This document shows, piece after piece, positions 48,998 through 58,159 of a DNA stretch of 64,000 nt. The notes under the pieces are model-generated. The model did no database searches, was not told the origin of the DNA, and worked only from the letters and a program-made list of their open reading frames with translations. The stretch covers positions 2,790,001-2,854,000 of the forward strand of contig NZ_WBXN01000004.1 in the NCBI RefSeq assembly GCF_008973465.1. The letters are read 5' to 3'. The DNA is from Streptomyces sp. SS1-1. GTDB taxonomy: Bacteria > Actinomycetota > Actinomycetes > Streptomycetales > Streptomycetaceae. The position numbers were made by a program, and so were the translations under genes. Each line of letters starts with the position of its first letter. Position 1 is the first letter of the stretch.

Positions 48998-49084
48998 ATG
49001 CCCTCCAGTCCGTCCCGGCCCACGCCGAGCCGTCCGCAGACCTGGCGCCCCGCCGGGCGCCCCGGCCGGCGCCGGGCGCGCTGA
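48998..49084 (+). CDS. Possible 28-codon leader ORF
   Basis: Between the first and second glycosyltransferase genes an ATG at 48998 has a near-ideal Shine-Dalgarno (GAGAGGAG). It is followed by 27 further codons rich in Pro, Arg and Ser before TGA at 49082. Composition is that of random GC-rich DNA apart from the ribosome binding site, so it could be a leader peptide, a remnant of a duplicated gene start, or chance. Confidence 0.3.
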   Translation: MPSSPSRPTPSRPQTWRPAGRPGRRRAR

Positions 49085-49134
49085 CCCGCTCCGGGCCGCC
49101 GGCACCGCCCCCGTACCTCGACAGAAAGAGCAGT

Positions 49135-51342
49135 ATGCCCCGCTTCAGCGTCATCGTTCCGTCCCATGGTGTCGCGGGCCGGCTGTCCCGGGCGCTGGAC
49201 TCGGTCCTCACCCAGTCCTTCGGTGACGTCGAGCTGATCCCGGTGTGCGACGGCCCCGGCTGCCCCGCGGCGGACGTCGTGGCCCGGTACGCGGGGCGGG
49301 ACCGGCGGGTGGTGCCGGTGCACGCGCCCCCGTCGGAGGGCATGGCGGGGGCACGCAACGCGGGGCTGCGCTCCGCCACCGGTGACTGGGTGCTATTCCT
49401 GGACGGCGACGACGAGCTGGCGCCGGACGCGCTGGCGGCCCTGGCCGGGCGGCTGCGGGAGACCGGCGAGGCGGACGTCGTGTACTGCGGGCACGAGCGG
49501 GTCCCCTGGTGGACGGGCGACCCGGCCGAACCGGCCGCGCCGCTGCTGGCCCGCGCCCCCGACGGGGCGTTCCCGCCCGAGCGGGCCCCGTGGCTGACCG
49601 GGGTGGGGCTGCCCGCCTGGAGCGCGGCCTACCGCCGGGCCTTCCTCGCCGAGCACGAACTCGCTTTCCCCGCCGGTCACTTCACGGACGTCGGCTTCGG
49701 CGGACTGGCCGCGCTGGTGGCCGAGCGGATGGCGGTACTGCGCCGGGTCGTCGTACGGCATCGGGTGCGGCGGCAGGGCAGCCGGTCGAACCGGCCGGGC
49801 CCGCACCACGCCGAGCTGCTGGACCAGGTGGAGCTGGTGCTGACCCGGGCCGCCGAACAGGGCCTGCCGGCGCGCCGCCACGCGCCGCTGTTCGGGGAGT
49901 TGTTCGCGGCCGTGCTGAAGACGGCCGCCCATCCGCGGCGGCTGCCGCACGGGCGGCGCGCGTTCTTCCGCCGGGCCGGAGTGCTGTACCGGCGGCACCG
50001 CCCGGCCGGGTTCCGGGTGCCGGGCGGCAGCCTGGGCGTGCAGCACCGGCTGCTGGCGGGCGGCGCGTACGGCGCGTTCCGGGCACTGCGCGCGGCCAAC
50101 CGGGCGGTGGGCGGTGCCCTCGCGCGGGTGCCGCGCCCGCACGGGCTGCGCACCCGGCTGCGCTACCGGCTCCAGCTGCGCCGCCCCCTGGACCGGAACC
50201 TCGTGGTGTACTGCGCGTACTGGGGCCGGGGCTACGTCTGCAACCCGGCCGCGATCCACGCCAAGGCCCGCGAACTCGCCCCGCACCTGCGCTCGGTGTT
50301 CCTGGTCGAGGCGGAGCAGGCGGCCACGCTGCCCGACGGCGTGGAGTACGCGGTGATCGGCACCCGTCGCTACTGGGACGTGCTGGCCCGCGCCGCGTAC
50401 CTCGTCAACAACGCCAACTTCGCGGACGCCGTCGTCAAACGCCCGGGCAGCGTGCACCTGTCCACCCAGCACGGCACCCCGCTGAAGAAGATGGGCGCCG
50501 ACCAGGCCATGTACCCGGTGGTGGCCGCCGCGACGGGGAGCTTCGCCCGGCTGCTGGCCCGCGTGGACCGCTGGGACTACAACCTGACCTCCAACCGGCA
50601 CTCCACCGAGATGTGGGAGAGCGCGTACCCCGCCGCCCACGAGACGCTGGAGTACGGCTATCCGCGCAACGACGTCTACTACACGGCGACCGCCGAGGAC
50701 GTCGCCCGCATCCGGCGTGAACTCGGCGTCCCGGACGGGAAGAAGGCCCTGCTCTACGCGCCGACGCACCGCGACCACGCGTCCGGTTTCGAGCCGGGCC
50801 TTGATCTCGGGGCGCTGTGCGAGGAGATCGGCGACGAGTACGTCGTGCTGCTGCGCGCCCACTACTTCTACGACCGGGGCGACCGGCGCGCGTCCGGCCG
50901 GATCATCGACGTCACCGGGCATCTGTCCTCGGAGGAGGTGTGCCTGGCGGCGGACGCGCTGATCACCGACTACTCGTCCATCATGTTCGACTACGCCAAC
51001 CTGGACCGGCCGATCGTCGTGTACGCCGACGACTGGGACGTCTACCGGGAGGTCCGGGGCGTCTACTTCGACCTGATGCGGGACCCGCCGGGCCGGGTGG
51101 CGCGCACCCCCGGCGAGCTGGCGGCGCTGCTGCGGGACGGCTCGTACGCCGACGAGGAGGCCCGGGCGCTGCGGGCCGCGTTCCGGGAGCGCTTCTGCCA
51201 GTTCGACGACGGGCGGGCCGCCGAGCGCGTGGTGCGCCGGGTGCTGCTGGGCGAGCCGCCCGAGGCGCTGCCCCCGGTGGTCCCGTTGGCCGAGCGCGTC
51301 CCCGCCCCCTCCCCCGCCGCGACGACCCTCACCAGGAGCTGA
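49135..51342 (+). CDS. GT2 + CDP-glycerol glycerophosphotransferase (TagF-like), variant 2
   Basis: The 735-residue protein has a GT2 domain (FSVIVPSHGVAGRLSRALDSVL, WVLFLDGDDELAPD) and a Glyphos_transf domain. The latter is the most canonical of the complete three: YLVNNANFADAVVKRPGSVHL, STQHGTPLKKMGADQ with the catalytic His, YGYPRNDVYY, LLYAPTHRDH, LLRAHYFYDRG and LITDYSSIMFDYANLDRPIVVYADD. It would extend a poly(glycerol phosphate) chain using CDP-glycerol, possibly alternating with a sugar from the GT2 domain. The ATG at 49135 has AGAAAGAG upstream. It is followed after one base by the next gene. Confidence 0.92.
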   Translation: MPRFSVIVPSHGVAGRLSRALDSVLTQSFGDVELIPVCDGPGCPAADVVARYAGRDRRVVPVHAPPSEGMAGARNAGLRSATGDWVLFLDGDDELAPDALAALAGRLRETGEADVVYCGHERVPWWTGDPAEPAAPLLARAPDGAFPPERAPWLTGVGLPAWSAAYRRAFLAEHELAFPAGHFTDVGFGGLAALVAERMAVLRRVVVRHRVRRQGSRSNRPGPHHAELLDQVELVLTRAAEQGLPARRHAPLFGELFAAVLKTAAHPRRLPHGRRAFFRRAGVLYRRHRPAGFRVPGGSLGVQHRLLAGGAYGAFRALRAANRAVGGALARVPRPHGLRTRLRYRLQLRRPLDRNLVVYCAYWGRGYVCNPAAIHAKARELAPHLRSVFLVEAEQAATLPDGVEYAVIGTRRYWDVLARAAYLVNNANFADAVVKRPGSVHLSTQHGTPLKKMGADQAMYPVVAAATGSFARLLARVDRWDYNLTSNRHSTEMWESAYPAAHETLEYGYPRNDVYYTATAEDVARIRRELGVPDGKKALLYAPTHRDHASGFEPGLDLGALCEEIGDEYVVLLRAHYFYDRGDRRASGRIIDVTGHLSSEEVCLAADALITDYSSIMFDYANLDRPIVVYADDWDVYREVRGVYFDLMRDPPGRVARTPGELAALLRDGSYADEEARALRAAFRERFCQFDDGRAAERVVRRVLLGEPPEALPPVVPLAERVPAPSPAATTLTRS

Positions 51343-51343
51343 C

Positions 51344-53581
51344 GTGCCCCGCTTCAGTGTCATCGTGCCCGTCTTCAAGGTGCAGGGCTTCCTGCGGGAG
51401 TGCCTGGACTCGGTGCTCGGGCAGTCGTACGCCGATCTGGAGGTGATCGCGGTCGACGACCGCTCCCCCGACGGCTGCCCCGCCATCCTGGACGGCTACG
51501 CCGAGCGCGACCCCCGGGTGCGGGTGCTGCACCTGCCGGAGAACGTGGGCCTGGGCCGGGCCCGCAACGCGGGTCTGGCGGAGGCGAGCGGCGACTACGT
51601 GCTGTTCCTGGACAGCGACGACCGCTACACGCCGGGTCTGCTGGAGGCGGTCGACGCCCGGCTGACGGCGGCCGACGAGCCGGACATCCTGGTCTTCGAC
51701 CATGTGCGCACCCACTGGTGGGGCCGCGGGGGCCGCAGCGAGGCCGCCGGCCTGCTGGCTGCGGCCGGGACGGACGTCGTGAACGTCCGGGAGAGCCCCG
51801 AGTACCTGCACCTGTTCCTGGTCGCGTGGAACAAGGCGTACCGCCGGGACTTCTTCGTGGGGCACGGGCTGCGGTACGCGCCGGGCCTGTACGAGGACGC
51901 CCCGGTCACCTATCGCTCGATGGTGCTGGCCGAGCGGATCGTGTGCCTGGAGCGGATCGGCGTCGAGTACCGGCAGCGCCGCCAGGGCGCGATCACGAGG
52001 ACGCCGGGGCGGCGCCACTTCGACATCTTCCCCCAGTACGAGGGCCTGTTCGCCTTCCTGGCGGAGCGGCCGGACCTGGCGTGGGCGCGGCCCGCGCTGT
52101 TCGAGCGCGCGCTGGACCACATGCTGTTCGTGCTGGCCCGCGAGGACCGGGTGCGCCCGGCGGACCGGCCGGCCTTCTATCGCGAGATCCGCGCCTTCCA
52201 CGCCCGGTACCTCCCCGAGGGCTTCGTCCCGCCGGAGGGGCGGCGCGGCACCGAGATGCGGCTGCTGGCGTCGGCGCCCTACGCCTCGTACGCGGCGGTC
52301 CGCGGGCTGCGCGAGCTGCGGCGGGTGGCCGGGGGCGGTGGCCGGAAGGTGGCGGGGGCCGTGTCGGAGCGGGCGCAGCGCGCCTGGTACGGGGCCTGTT
52401 CACGGCGTCCGCTGGACCCGGATCTCGCCGTCTACTCGGCGTTCTCGCACCGGGGCGTGCTGGGCGACCCGGCGGCGATCCACGCCAAGGCGCGGGAGCT
52501 CGCCCCGCGGCTGCGGGGCGTGTGGGTGGTCCGGGAGGACGCGGTGGCGGACCTGCCGCCCGGTACGGACTACGTGACGCCCGGTTCGCGGCGCTTCCAC
52601 GAGGTCATGGCGCGGGCCACGTACTGGGTGAACAACGTCAACTGGCCGGGCACGCTCGCCAAGCGGCCCGGCAGTGTGCACATCCAGACCCACCGGGGCA
52701 CCCCGCTGAAGTACATGGGAGCCGACCTGCTGACCAAGCCGGGCGCCCGGCACGGCTTCGACGTGCCGAAGATGCTGTGGCGGGCGGACCGCTGGGACTA
52801 CAGCCTGGTGGCGAGCCGGCACGCGGAGCTGGCCTGGGAGCGGGCCTACCCGTGTCACTACACCTCGCTGCGGACGGGCAGCCCGCGCAACGACGTGCTG
52901 GTCACGGCGGGACCGGAGGCGACCGAGGCGGCCCGGGCGCGGCTCGGCGTGCCGCCCGGGAACACCGTGGTGCTGTACGCGCCGACCCGCCGGGACTACC
53001 GCAAGGGCGGGCACGTCGACCGGATCGACCTGGCGCGGTTCGCCCGCGACCTCGGGGAGGGCCGCACGCTGGTGGTCCGGCTGCACCCCTCGCTCGCGCA
53101 GGGCGTCGCGCGCGGGCTGGGCCTGGCCGACCTGCACCGCCGGGGCGTGCTGGTCGACGCGACGGACGTGCCGCGGGCCGAGGACGTGCTGCTCGCGGCG
53201 GACGTGATGGTCACGGACTACTCGTCCCTGATGTTCGACTACGCCCTGCTGGACCGGCCGCTCGTGGTCCACGCGGACGACTGGGGGGCGTTCACGGCGA
53301 GCCGGGGCTCCTACGTCGACCTCACGGCCGAGGCGCCGGGCCATGTGACGCGCTCGTACGGGGAGTTGGCGGAGCTGTTCGCGTCCGGGGCGTGGCGGGA
53401 CGGGGAGTCGGCGCGGTCGCGGCGGCGGTTCCGGGAGCGGTTCTGCGAGTTCGACGACGGGCTGGCCGCCGAGCGGGTCGTGCGGACGCTGATGCTGGGC
53501 GAGCCGCTGGCGGGGCGGGCGGCGGAGACGGGCCGGGTGCCGGGTCCGGCGGGCCCCCGGTCGCTCCTTGACGCGCGCTGA
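51344..53581 (+). CDS. GT2 + CDP-glycerol glycerophosphotransferase (TagF-like), variant 3
   Basis: The 745-residue protein starts at GTG (PRFSVIVPVFKVQGFLRECL) one base after the previous stop, with CAGGAGCT as ribosome binding site. The GT2 domain has LFLDSDDRYTPG. The Glyphos_transf domain has YWVNNVNWPGTLAKRPGSVHI, QTHRGTPLKYMGADL, LYAPTRRDY, VVRLHPSLAQG and MVTDYSSLMFDYALLDRPLVVHADDW. The residue before GTPLK is Arg where the canonical enzymes have His, although a His sits one residue earlier. Activity may thus be altered. It was probably produced by duplication, since the MPRFSVIVP opening is shared with its two neighbours. Confidence 0.9.
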   Translation: MPRFSVIVPVFKVQGFLRECLDSVLGQSYADLEVIAVDDRSPDGCPAILDGYAERDPRVRVLHLPENVGLGRARNAGLAEASGDYVLFLDSDDRYTPGLLEAVDARLTAADEPDILVFDHVRTHWWGRGGRSEAAGLLAAAGTDVVNVRESPEYLHLFLVAWNKAYRRDFFVGHGLRYAPGLYEDAPVTYRSMVLAERIVCLERIGVEYRQRRQGAITRTPGRRHFDIFPQYEGLFAFLAERPDLAWARPALFERALDHMLFVLAREDRVRPADRPAFYREIRAFHARYLPEGFVPPEGRRGTEMRLLASAPYASYAAVRGLRELRRVAGGGGRKVAGAVSERAQRAWYGACSRRPLDPDLAVYSAFSHRGVLGDPAAIHAKARELAPRLRGVWVVREDAVADLPPGTDYVTPGSRRFHEVMARATYWVNNVNWPGTLAKRPGSVHIQTHRGTPLKYMGADLLTKPGARHGFDVPKMLWRADRWDYSLVASRHAELAWERAYPCHYTSLRTGSPRNDVLVTAGPEATEAARARLGVPPGNTVVLYAPTRRDYRKGGHVDRIDLARFARDLGEGRTLVVRLHPSLAQGVARGLGLADLHRRGVLVDATDVPRAEDVLLAADVMVTDYSSLMFDYALLDRPLVVHADDWGAFTASRGSYVDLTAEAPGHVTRSYGELAELFASGAWRDGESARSRRRFRERFCEFDDGLAAERVVRTLMLGEPLAGRAAETGRVPGPAGPRSLLDAR

Positions 53582-53659
53582 CCGGCATCCGCAGCACGGG
53601 ACTCACCCGCAGAGGTGAAGATCGCCAGAGCCGTTGACCCGAGCGGGGAGACTCGGCAG

Positions 53660-55246
53660 ATGCCTGGAACCCCCACACCCTCCCCGACCCGACCCGCGGG
53701 CACCCTCGCGCGGAGGGCCGTGCGCGGCGCGAGCGCGCTGCGCGGCGGTCGCGGCCCGCGCCCGACGCCGTACCAGGCCGTCGGGTTCGTGTTCTGCCTG
53801 GTGATGCTGCTGGCGTACTGGGCGGTGCCGTTGTGCTGCGACGCGGGGCAGCACGCGGCGGTCGTGGAGCGGCTGCGGGCGGACCTCTTCCATCCGCGCC
53901 ATCCGATGGCGGACCTGCCGGGCGCGGGCAGCCCCTACTACTCCCCGTACGCGGTCGCGGAGGCGGTGTTCGCGCTGGCGACCGGGCTGGGCGGCTGGGA
54001 GGTGGTGCGGCTGGCCGGGGTGCTGAACCTGCTGGTCCTGCTGACCGGCATCGGCCGGCTGACGCGGGTGCTGACGCCGCGGCCGTGGGCGCCGGTGCTG
54101 GCGCTGGGCGCGATGACGCTGCTGTGGGGCACCGAGCGGGCCTGGTGGAGCGGCTATCTGAACCTGATGTCGATGACGGGGAACCTCGGCTACCCGTCGG
54201 CGTTCGCCATCGGGCTCACCTTCTGGGCCTGGGCGCTGACCGGGGCGCGGGCCCGCGGCGGGCGGGCGGTCCGGTACGTCGGCCCGAGCGGCCTGCCGGG
54301 CTGGGCCGGGTACGCCGGGCTGGGGGCGCTCTACGGGCTGATCCTGCTGGTCCATCCGATCACGGCGGTGGCGGCGGCCCTGGGCGCGGGGGCGTTCGTC
54401 GTGGGATGGCAGCGGCCGTGGGGCGCCGCCGCCGTGGCGCGCTGGGGTCTGACGGCGGCCGTGGCGGTGCTCGTCGCCGGGGCCTGGCCGTACTACGACG
54501 TGTTCGCGCTGGCCGGGGACGGCAGCGTGGACGCGATGCACCGGCAGCTGTACGAGCACCTGGGCGGGCAGTTCTGGCTGGCGCTGCTGGGCCTGCCCGC
54601 GCTGTGGCTGCGCGGGCGCCGCTCGTCCTGGCGGGACCCGCTGGTGCTGCTGTTCGCCCTGGACTGCCTGCTGGTGGCGTACGGCTGGGTCACCGGCCGC
54701 TACACGTACGGCAGGATCCTCGGGCTCACCCTGGTGCCGCTGCAGTTCGCGCTGGCGGTGGAGCTGGCGGCGCCCCGGCCGTGGGGCGCGGCGCGCCGGG
54801 CGCTGGGTCTGGCCGCGGCGGCCGGGGCGTGCGCCGGGTTCCTCACCGTGCAGGGCGGGGCGGTGGTCCCCACGGCCCTGGACCCGCTGGGCCTGGAGCA
54901 GCCGTCGCGGTGGCCGTCGTACGCGTGGGTGGCGCGGCATGTGGCGAAGGGCGAGGTGGTCGTCTCCGACGGGCACTACGCCCCGCGCTCCCTGCCCGGC
55001 TACGGGCTGAACCTCGCCGCGCCGGTGTGGCCCGACCCCGCGCTGGACGAGCGGGAGCGGGAGCGCCGGCTCGCCGACGTCCGGGCGTACCTCTCCCCCG
55101 CCTCCACCCGCGCCACGCGGACGGCCGTGGCCCGCCGGTACCACGCGCGCTGGCTGCTGCTGACGCGCTGGAAGAAGGTGCCGGAGGAGGCGGTCGTGGT
55201 GGCGTGGAGCCGGGAGACGGGGGAGGTCCTGGCGCGGATCGGCTGA
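53660..55246 (+). CDS. Polytopic membrane protein, possibly GT-C-type
   Basis: The 528-residue protein has about ten TM helices in the N-terminal 400 residues and a soluble C-terminal region (WPSYAWVARHVAKGEVVVSDGHYAP and onward) ending ETGEVLARIG. The first outer loop after helix 1 contains CCDAGQHAAVVERL and HPMADLPGAGSPYYSPYAVAE. An early acidic-residue-bearing outer loop and a late periplasmic domain are reminiscent of polyprenyl-phosphate-sugar GT-C transferases, but I see no confirmed DxD. Position inside the glycopolymer locus supports a role in decorating or assembling the wall polymer. The ATG at 53660 is preferred to a GTG at 53615 for its GGGAG site. Confidence 0.7.
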   Translation: MPGTPTPSPTRPAGTLARRAVRGASALRGGRGPRPTPYQAVGFVFCLVMLLAYWAVPLCCDAGQHAAVVERLRADLFHPRHPMADLPGAGSPYYSPYAVAEAVFALATGLGGWEVVRLAGVLNLLVLLTGIGRLTRVLTPRPWAPVLALGAMTLLWGTERAWWSGYLNLMSMTGNLGYPSAFAIGLTFWAWALTGARARGGRAVRYVGPSGLPGWAGYAGLGALYGLILLVHPITAVAAALGAGAFVVGWQRPWGAAAVARWGLTAAVAVLVAGAWPYYDVFALAGDGSVDAMHRQLYEHLGGQFWLALLGLPALWLRGRRSSWRDPLVLLFALDCLLVAYGWVTGRYTYGRILGLTLVPLQFALAVELAAPRPWGAARRALGLAAAAGACAGFLTVQGGAVVPTALDPLGLEQPSRWPSYAWVARHVAKGEVVVSDGHYAPRSLPGYGLNLAAPVWPDPALDERERERRLADVRAYLSPASTRATRTAVARRYHARWLLLTRWKKVPEEAVVVAWSRETGEVLARIG

Positions 55247-55257
55247 CGGGCCGGGGA

Positions 55258-55671
55258 CTACTCGACGACGAGGTCGACGTCGATGTTGCCGCGGGTGGCG
55301 TTGGAGTAGGGGCAGACCTGGTGGGCCTGCTCGACCAGCTTGCGGCCGGTCGGCTCGTCGATGGCGTCGGGCAGCTCGACGCGCAGGGTGACCTTGAGGG
55401 CGAAGCCCTCGCCCTGCTTGCCGATGCCGACCTCGGCGGTGACGGCGGCCTCGGAGACGTCCACCTTGGCCTGGCGGCCGACGACGCCGAGCGCGCTGCC
55501 GAAGCAGGCGGCGTATCCGGCGGCGAACAGCTGCTCGGGGTTGGTGCCCTCGCCGTTGCCGCCCAGTTCCACCGGCGGGGCCAGCTTGACGTCGATCCGG
55601 CCGTCGTTGGTGACGGCGCGGCCGTCGCGGCCGTGGGTGGCGGTGGCGACTGCGGTGTAGAGCGCGTCCAT
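55258..55671 (-). CDS. ohr: Organic hydroperoxide resistance protein Ohr (OsmC family)
   Basis: The 137-residue protein matches Ohr: LYTAVATATHGRDGRAV, NPEQLFAAGYAACFGSALG with the peroxidatic Cys, and AHQVCPYSNATRGNIDVDL with the second Cys. It reduces organic and lipid hydroperoxides using lipoylated proteins. It is divergent from the MarR-type regulator at 55829, and the spacer holds an OhrR-type operator. It is unrelated to the surrounding wall-polymer genes. Confidence 0.95.
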   Translation of the reverse strand: MDALYTAVATATHGRDGRAVTNDGRIDVKLAPPVELGGNGEGTNPEQLFAAGYAACFGSALGVVGRQAKVDVSEAAVTAEVGIGKQGEGFALKVTLRVELPDAIDEPTGRKLVEQAHQVCPYSNATRGNIDVDLVVE

Positions 55672-55773
55672 GGAGAACCATCCCTCTCGTAGGTCGTGAC
55701 GGACGCCGGGGCGTCCGTGACTGTGCGGTCCGCCCCGTTCCGTCCCGGGGCCGCCGTACGACCACAAGTAGAG

Positions 55774-55792
55774 CACGCAATTCAATTGTGTG
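55774..55792. promoter_or_regulatory. OhrR-type operator
   Basis: CAATT-C-AATTG (55778-55788) is a perfect 5-bp dyad around one base, extended to a 19-bp imperfect palindrome. It lies between the divergent ohr and ohrR-like genes. AT-rich dyads of this form are typical OhrR boxes. Confidence 0.75.
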
Positions 55793-55828
55793 CAACTGAA
55801 TGGCGCACAGGGGAGCTACCCTGGAGGC

Positions 55829-56287
55829 ATGACGACCACGCCCACGGCCGACTGGCTCCGCCTCGACCAGCAGATCTGCTTCTCCCTGAACGCGGCCTCG
55901 CGCGCCTTCGGCGGCCTCTACCGCGTGGTCCTGAAGGATCTGGGCCTCACCTATCCCCAGTACCTGGTGATGCTGGTGCTGTGGGAGCAGGGCGAACTGC
56001 CCGTGAAGCGGCTCGGCGAGCAGCTGCGCCTGGACTCCGGCACCCTGTCGCCGCTGCTCAAGCGGCTGGAGGCGGCCGGCCTCGTGCGCCGGGAGCGCAG
56101 CACCCGCGACGAGCGCTCGGTGGAGGTGCGGCTGACGGAGGAGGGCGACGCCCTGCGCGAGCGGGCGCTCGAGGTGCCGCGCCGGATCTCGGCGGCCACC
56201 GGGTTCGACGTGGACGAGATCCGGGAGCTGCGCGAGCGGCTCGACCGGCTCACCTCCGCGCTGGACACGGCCGCACAGGAGGCGTAG
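55829..56287 (+). CDS. ohrR: MarR-family peroxide regulator OhrR
   Basis: The 152-residue protein has the OhrR opening LRLDQQICFSLNAASRAF, whose Cys is the peroxide sensor. The MarR winged helix follows: LTYPQYLVMLVLWEQGELPVKRLGEQLRLDSGTLSPLLKRLE and VRRERSTRDERSVEVRLT. Oxidation of the Cys by organic peroxide releases the repressor from the operator in the ohr spacer. The ATG at 55829 has CTGGAGG before it. An upstream GTG at 55790 falls inside the operator and is rejected. Confidence 0.94.
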   Translation: MTTTPTADWLRLDQQICFSLNAASRAFGGLYRVVLKDLGLTYPQYLVMLVLWEQGELPVKRLGEQLRLDSGTLSPLLKRLEAAGLVRRERSTRDERSVEVRLTEEGDALRERALEVPRRISAATGFDVDEIRELRERLDRLTSALDTAAQEA

Positions 56288-56496
56288 AGCCCGGCCATCC
56301 AGTGCAGCATTCGTACTATTAGCTGACATTCATGACGGATATACGGCGTATCTCCACCCGCACGCCTTTTGTCCGTCCTACGATCCGCGGTGACGCTCAC
56401 TGAACCGGCCCGCGGTCGTCCTCGTCTTCCGCCACGGGCCGCACCTCCCGCCCCAGGGATCCGCCGCACCATCCCTCCGACCCGGACCGTGGCCCC

Positions 56497-58107
56497 ATGC
56501 ACCCACCACCCCCGCCCACCACGCCCGACCGGCAGGTCGCCGTGGTCGTCATCGGCTACGACGACGCCGCCCATGTGACGACCGCCGTCCGGTCGGCGCT
56601 GGATCAGGGCCCCGTCGTGCGGGAGGTGATCGCCGTCGACGACTGCTCCACCGACGACAGCGCGGCCCGGCTGGCCGGCCTCGCCGCCGGCGAGCCGCGC
56701 CTGCGGGTGGTGCGGCGGCGGGTCAACAGCGGCGGATGCGGCAGCCCCCGCAACACGGGCCTGGACCGGGTGACCGCGCCGTACGTCATGTTCCTGGACA
56801 GCGACGACGTCCTCCCGCCGGGCGCCGCCGGGACCCTGTGCGCGGCGGCGGACGAGGCCGGCGCCCAGGTGGCGGGCGGCCTCTGCGTCCGGCGGGAGCT
56901 GCCCGGGGGGCGCGAGGTGCCCTGGGAGCCGTCCCTGTACGCCGCGCACGCCGTGTTCGAGCGCCCCGCGCAGCGCCCCCGGCTGGTCCACGACACCCTC
57001 TGCGTGAACAAGCTCTACCGCACCGACTTCCTGCGCGCGCACGGCATCCGCTTCCCCGAGGGCCGTTTCCCCTACGAGGACTTCGTGTTCACCGCGCGCG
57101 TCCTCGCCGCCCGCCCGCGGATCGCCGTCGTCCCCGACCGGGTCTACGTCTGGCACGTGCGCCGCGCGGCGGGGCGGCTGTCGATCTCCCTGGACCGCGC
57201 GGACGTCGCCAACTGGCGGGCCCGCGTCGAGGCGAGCCGGCTCGCCCACGAGATCCTGCTGGGCTCCGGGCAGAAGGAGCTGGCCCGGGCCGCCCGCGCC
57301 AAGTTCCTCGACCACGAGCTGCGGATGTACGCCCGCGAACTGGGGCTGCGCGACGCGGCCTACCGGCGCGACTGGTGGGCGCACACCCGGGCGTACCTCG
57401 CCGAGTACGACGCCTCGGACTGGGCGCACAACCCGACCGCGCCCGGCCGCCTGATCGGGCGGATCGTGCTGGCCTCGCCCGAGCCGGCCGACCTGCCCCG
57501 GCTGCGCGACCTGGCCTCCCGCCCCGCCCGCCTGCTCCCGCCCTATGCCCGGGCCGCGGACGGCACCCCGGTCTGGTCGCCAGGGCTCCCCCAGGTCACC
57601 CTGGAACCCCTGCTGACCCGGCCCGTCCACGTCCTCCCGCTCGCCGTCGACGCGGACCTGCGCCCCGGCACGCGGACCGCCGTCCTGCGGCTGCGCCTGC
57701 ACGAGCTGTACGGGCGGGTGGCGCGCGCCGGACCCGAGGCGCTGGAGGTGGAGTGGCGGTGCCGGGAGACGGGACGCGCGGCGGGGCCGCCCACACCGGT
57801 ACGCCCGGAGCCGGACGGGGAGAACTGGCGGGCCGCATGCCCGGTGCGCTGGGCCGCGTTCGGCGCCGGCACCTGGGACCTGCGGCTGCGCCTGCGCTTC
57901 CGGGAGGGCGCCGGGCGCGAGGTCACCGCGCACGCCGTCACGGGCACCGGCGGGCTGCGTCGCCGCGCGGTCCTGGGCGCCGGGCACACCGTGGTCCTCG
58001 TCCAGCCGTACACCACCCACTCCGGGGCGCTCGCCGTACGCGTCGCGCCGGGTCTGCGGGGAGTCCTGTCCGTCGTCCGCGGCAGACTCCGCCGCCTGCT
58101 TCACTGA
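56497..58107 (+). CDS. GT2 glycosyltransferase with C-terminal beta-rich domain
   Basis: The 536-residue protein has a GT2 domain at about 12-230: VAVVVIGYDDAAHVTTAVRSAL, IAVDDCSTDDSAARL and VMFLDSDDVLPPG (DxD), then FPYEDFVFTARVL, where many family members place the catalytic acid. About 200 residues of linker lead to a beta-rich C-terminal part with paired strands (VLRLRLHELYGRV and LRLRLRFREGAG). It resembles the N-terminal half of the TagF-like neighbours without the glycerophosphotransferase domain. It probably adds a sugar to the same polymer. The 209-bp gap before it shows no gene. Confidence 0.85.
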   Translation: MHPPPPPTTPDRQVAVVVIGYDDAAHVTTAVRSALDQGPVVREVIAVDDCSTDDSAARLAGLAAGEPRLRVVRRRVNSGGCGSPRNTGLDRVTAPYVMFLDSDDVLPPGAAGTLCAAADEAGAQVAGGLCVRRELPGGREVPWEPSLYAAHAVFERPAQRPRLVHDTLCVNKLYRTDFLRAHGIRFPEGRFPYEDFVFTARVLAARPRIAVVPDRVYVWHVRRAAGRLSISLDRADVANWRARVEASRLAHEILLGSGQKELARAARAKFLDHELRMYARELGLRDAAYRRDWWAHTRAYLAEYDASDWAHNPTAPGRLIGRIVLASPEPADLPRLRDLASRPARLLPPYARAADGTPVWSPGLPQVTLEPLLTRPVHVLPLAVDADLRPGTRTAVLRLRLHELYGRVARAGPEALEVEWRCRETGRAAGPPTPVRPEPDGENWRAACPVRWAAFGAGTWDLRLRLRFREGAGREVTAHAVTGTGGLRRRAVLGAGHTVVLVQPYTTHSGALAVRVAPGLRGVLSVVRGRLRRLLH

Positions 58108-58159
58108 CAGCGACACCGACCTGCACGAGCACTGGCCACTGATGAGGGGACGGCCGCAC

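Noticed and set aside
46720..51342. A 1540-residue giant protein in the wall-polymer locus
   Set aside because: Its first half is a frame shadow of the gene at 46727. The real gene begins at 49135 with its own ribosome binding site and the conserved MPRFSVIVP start.
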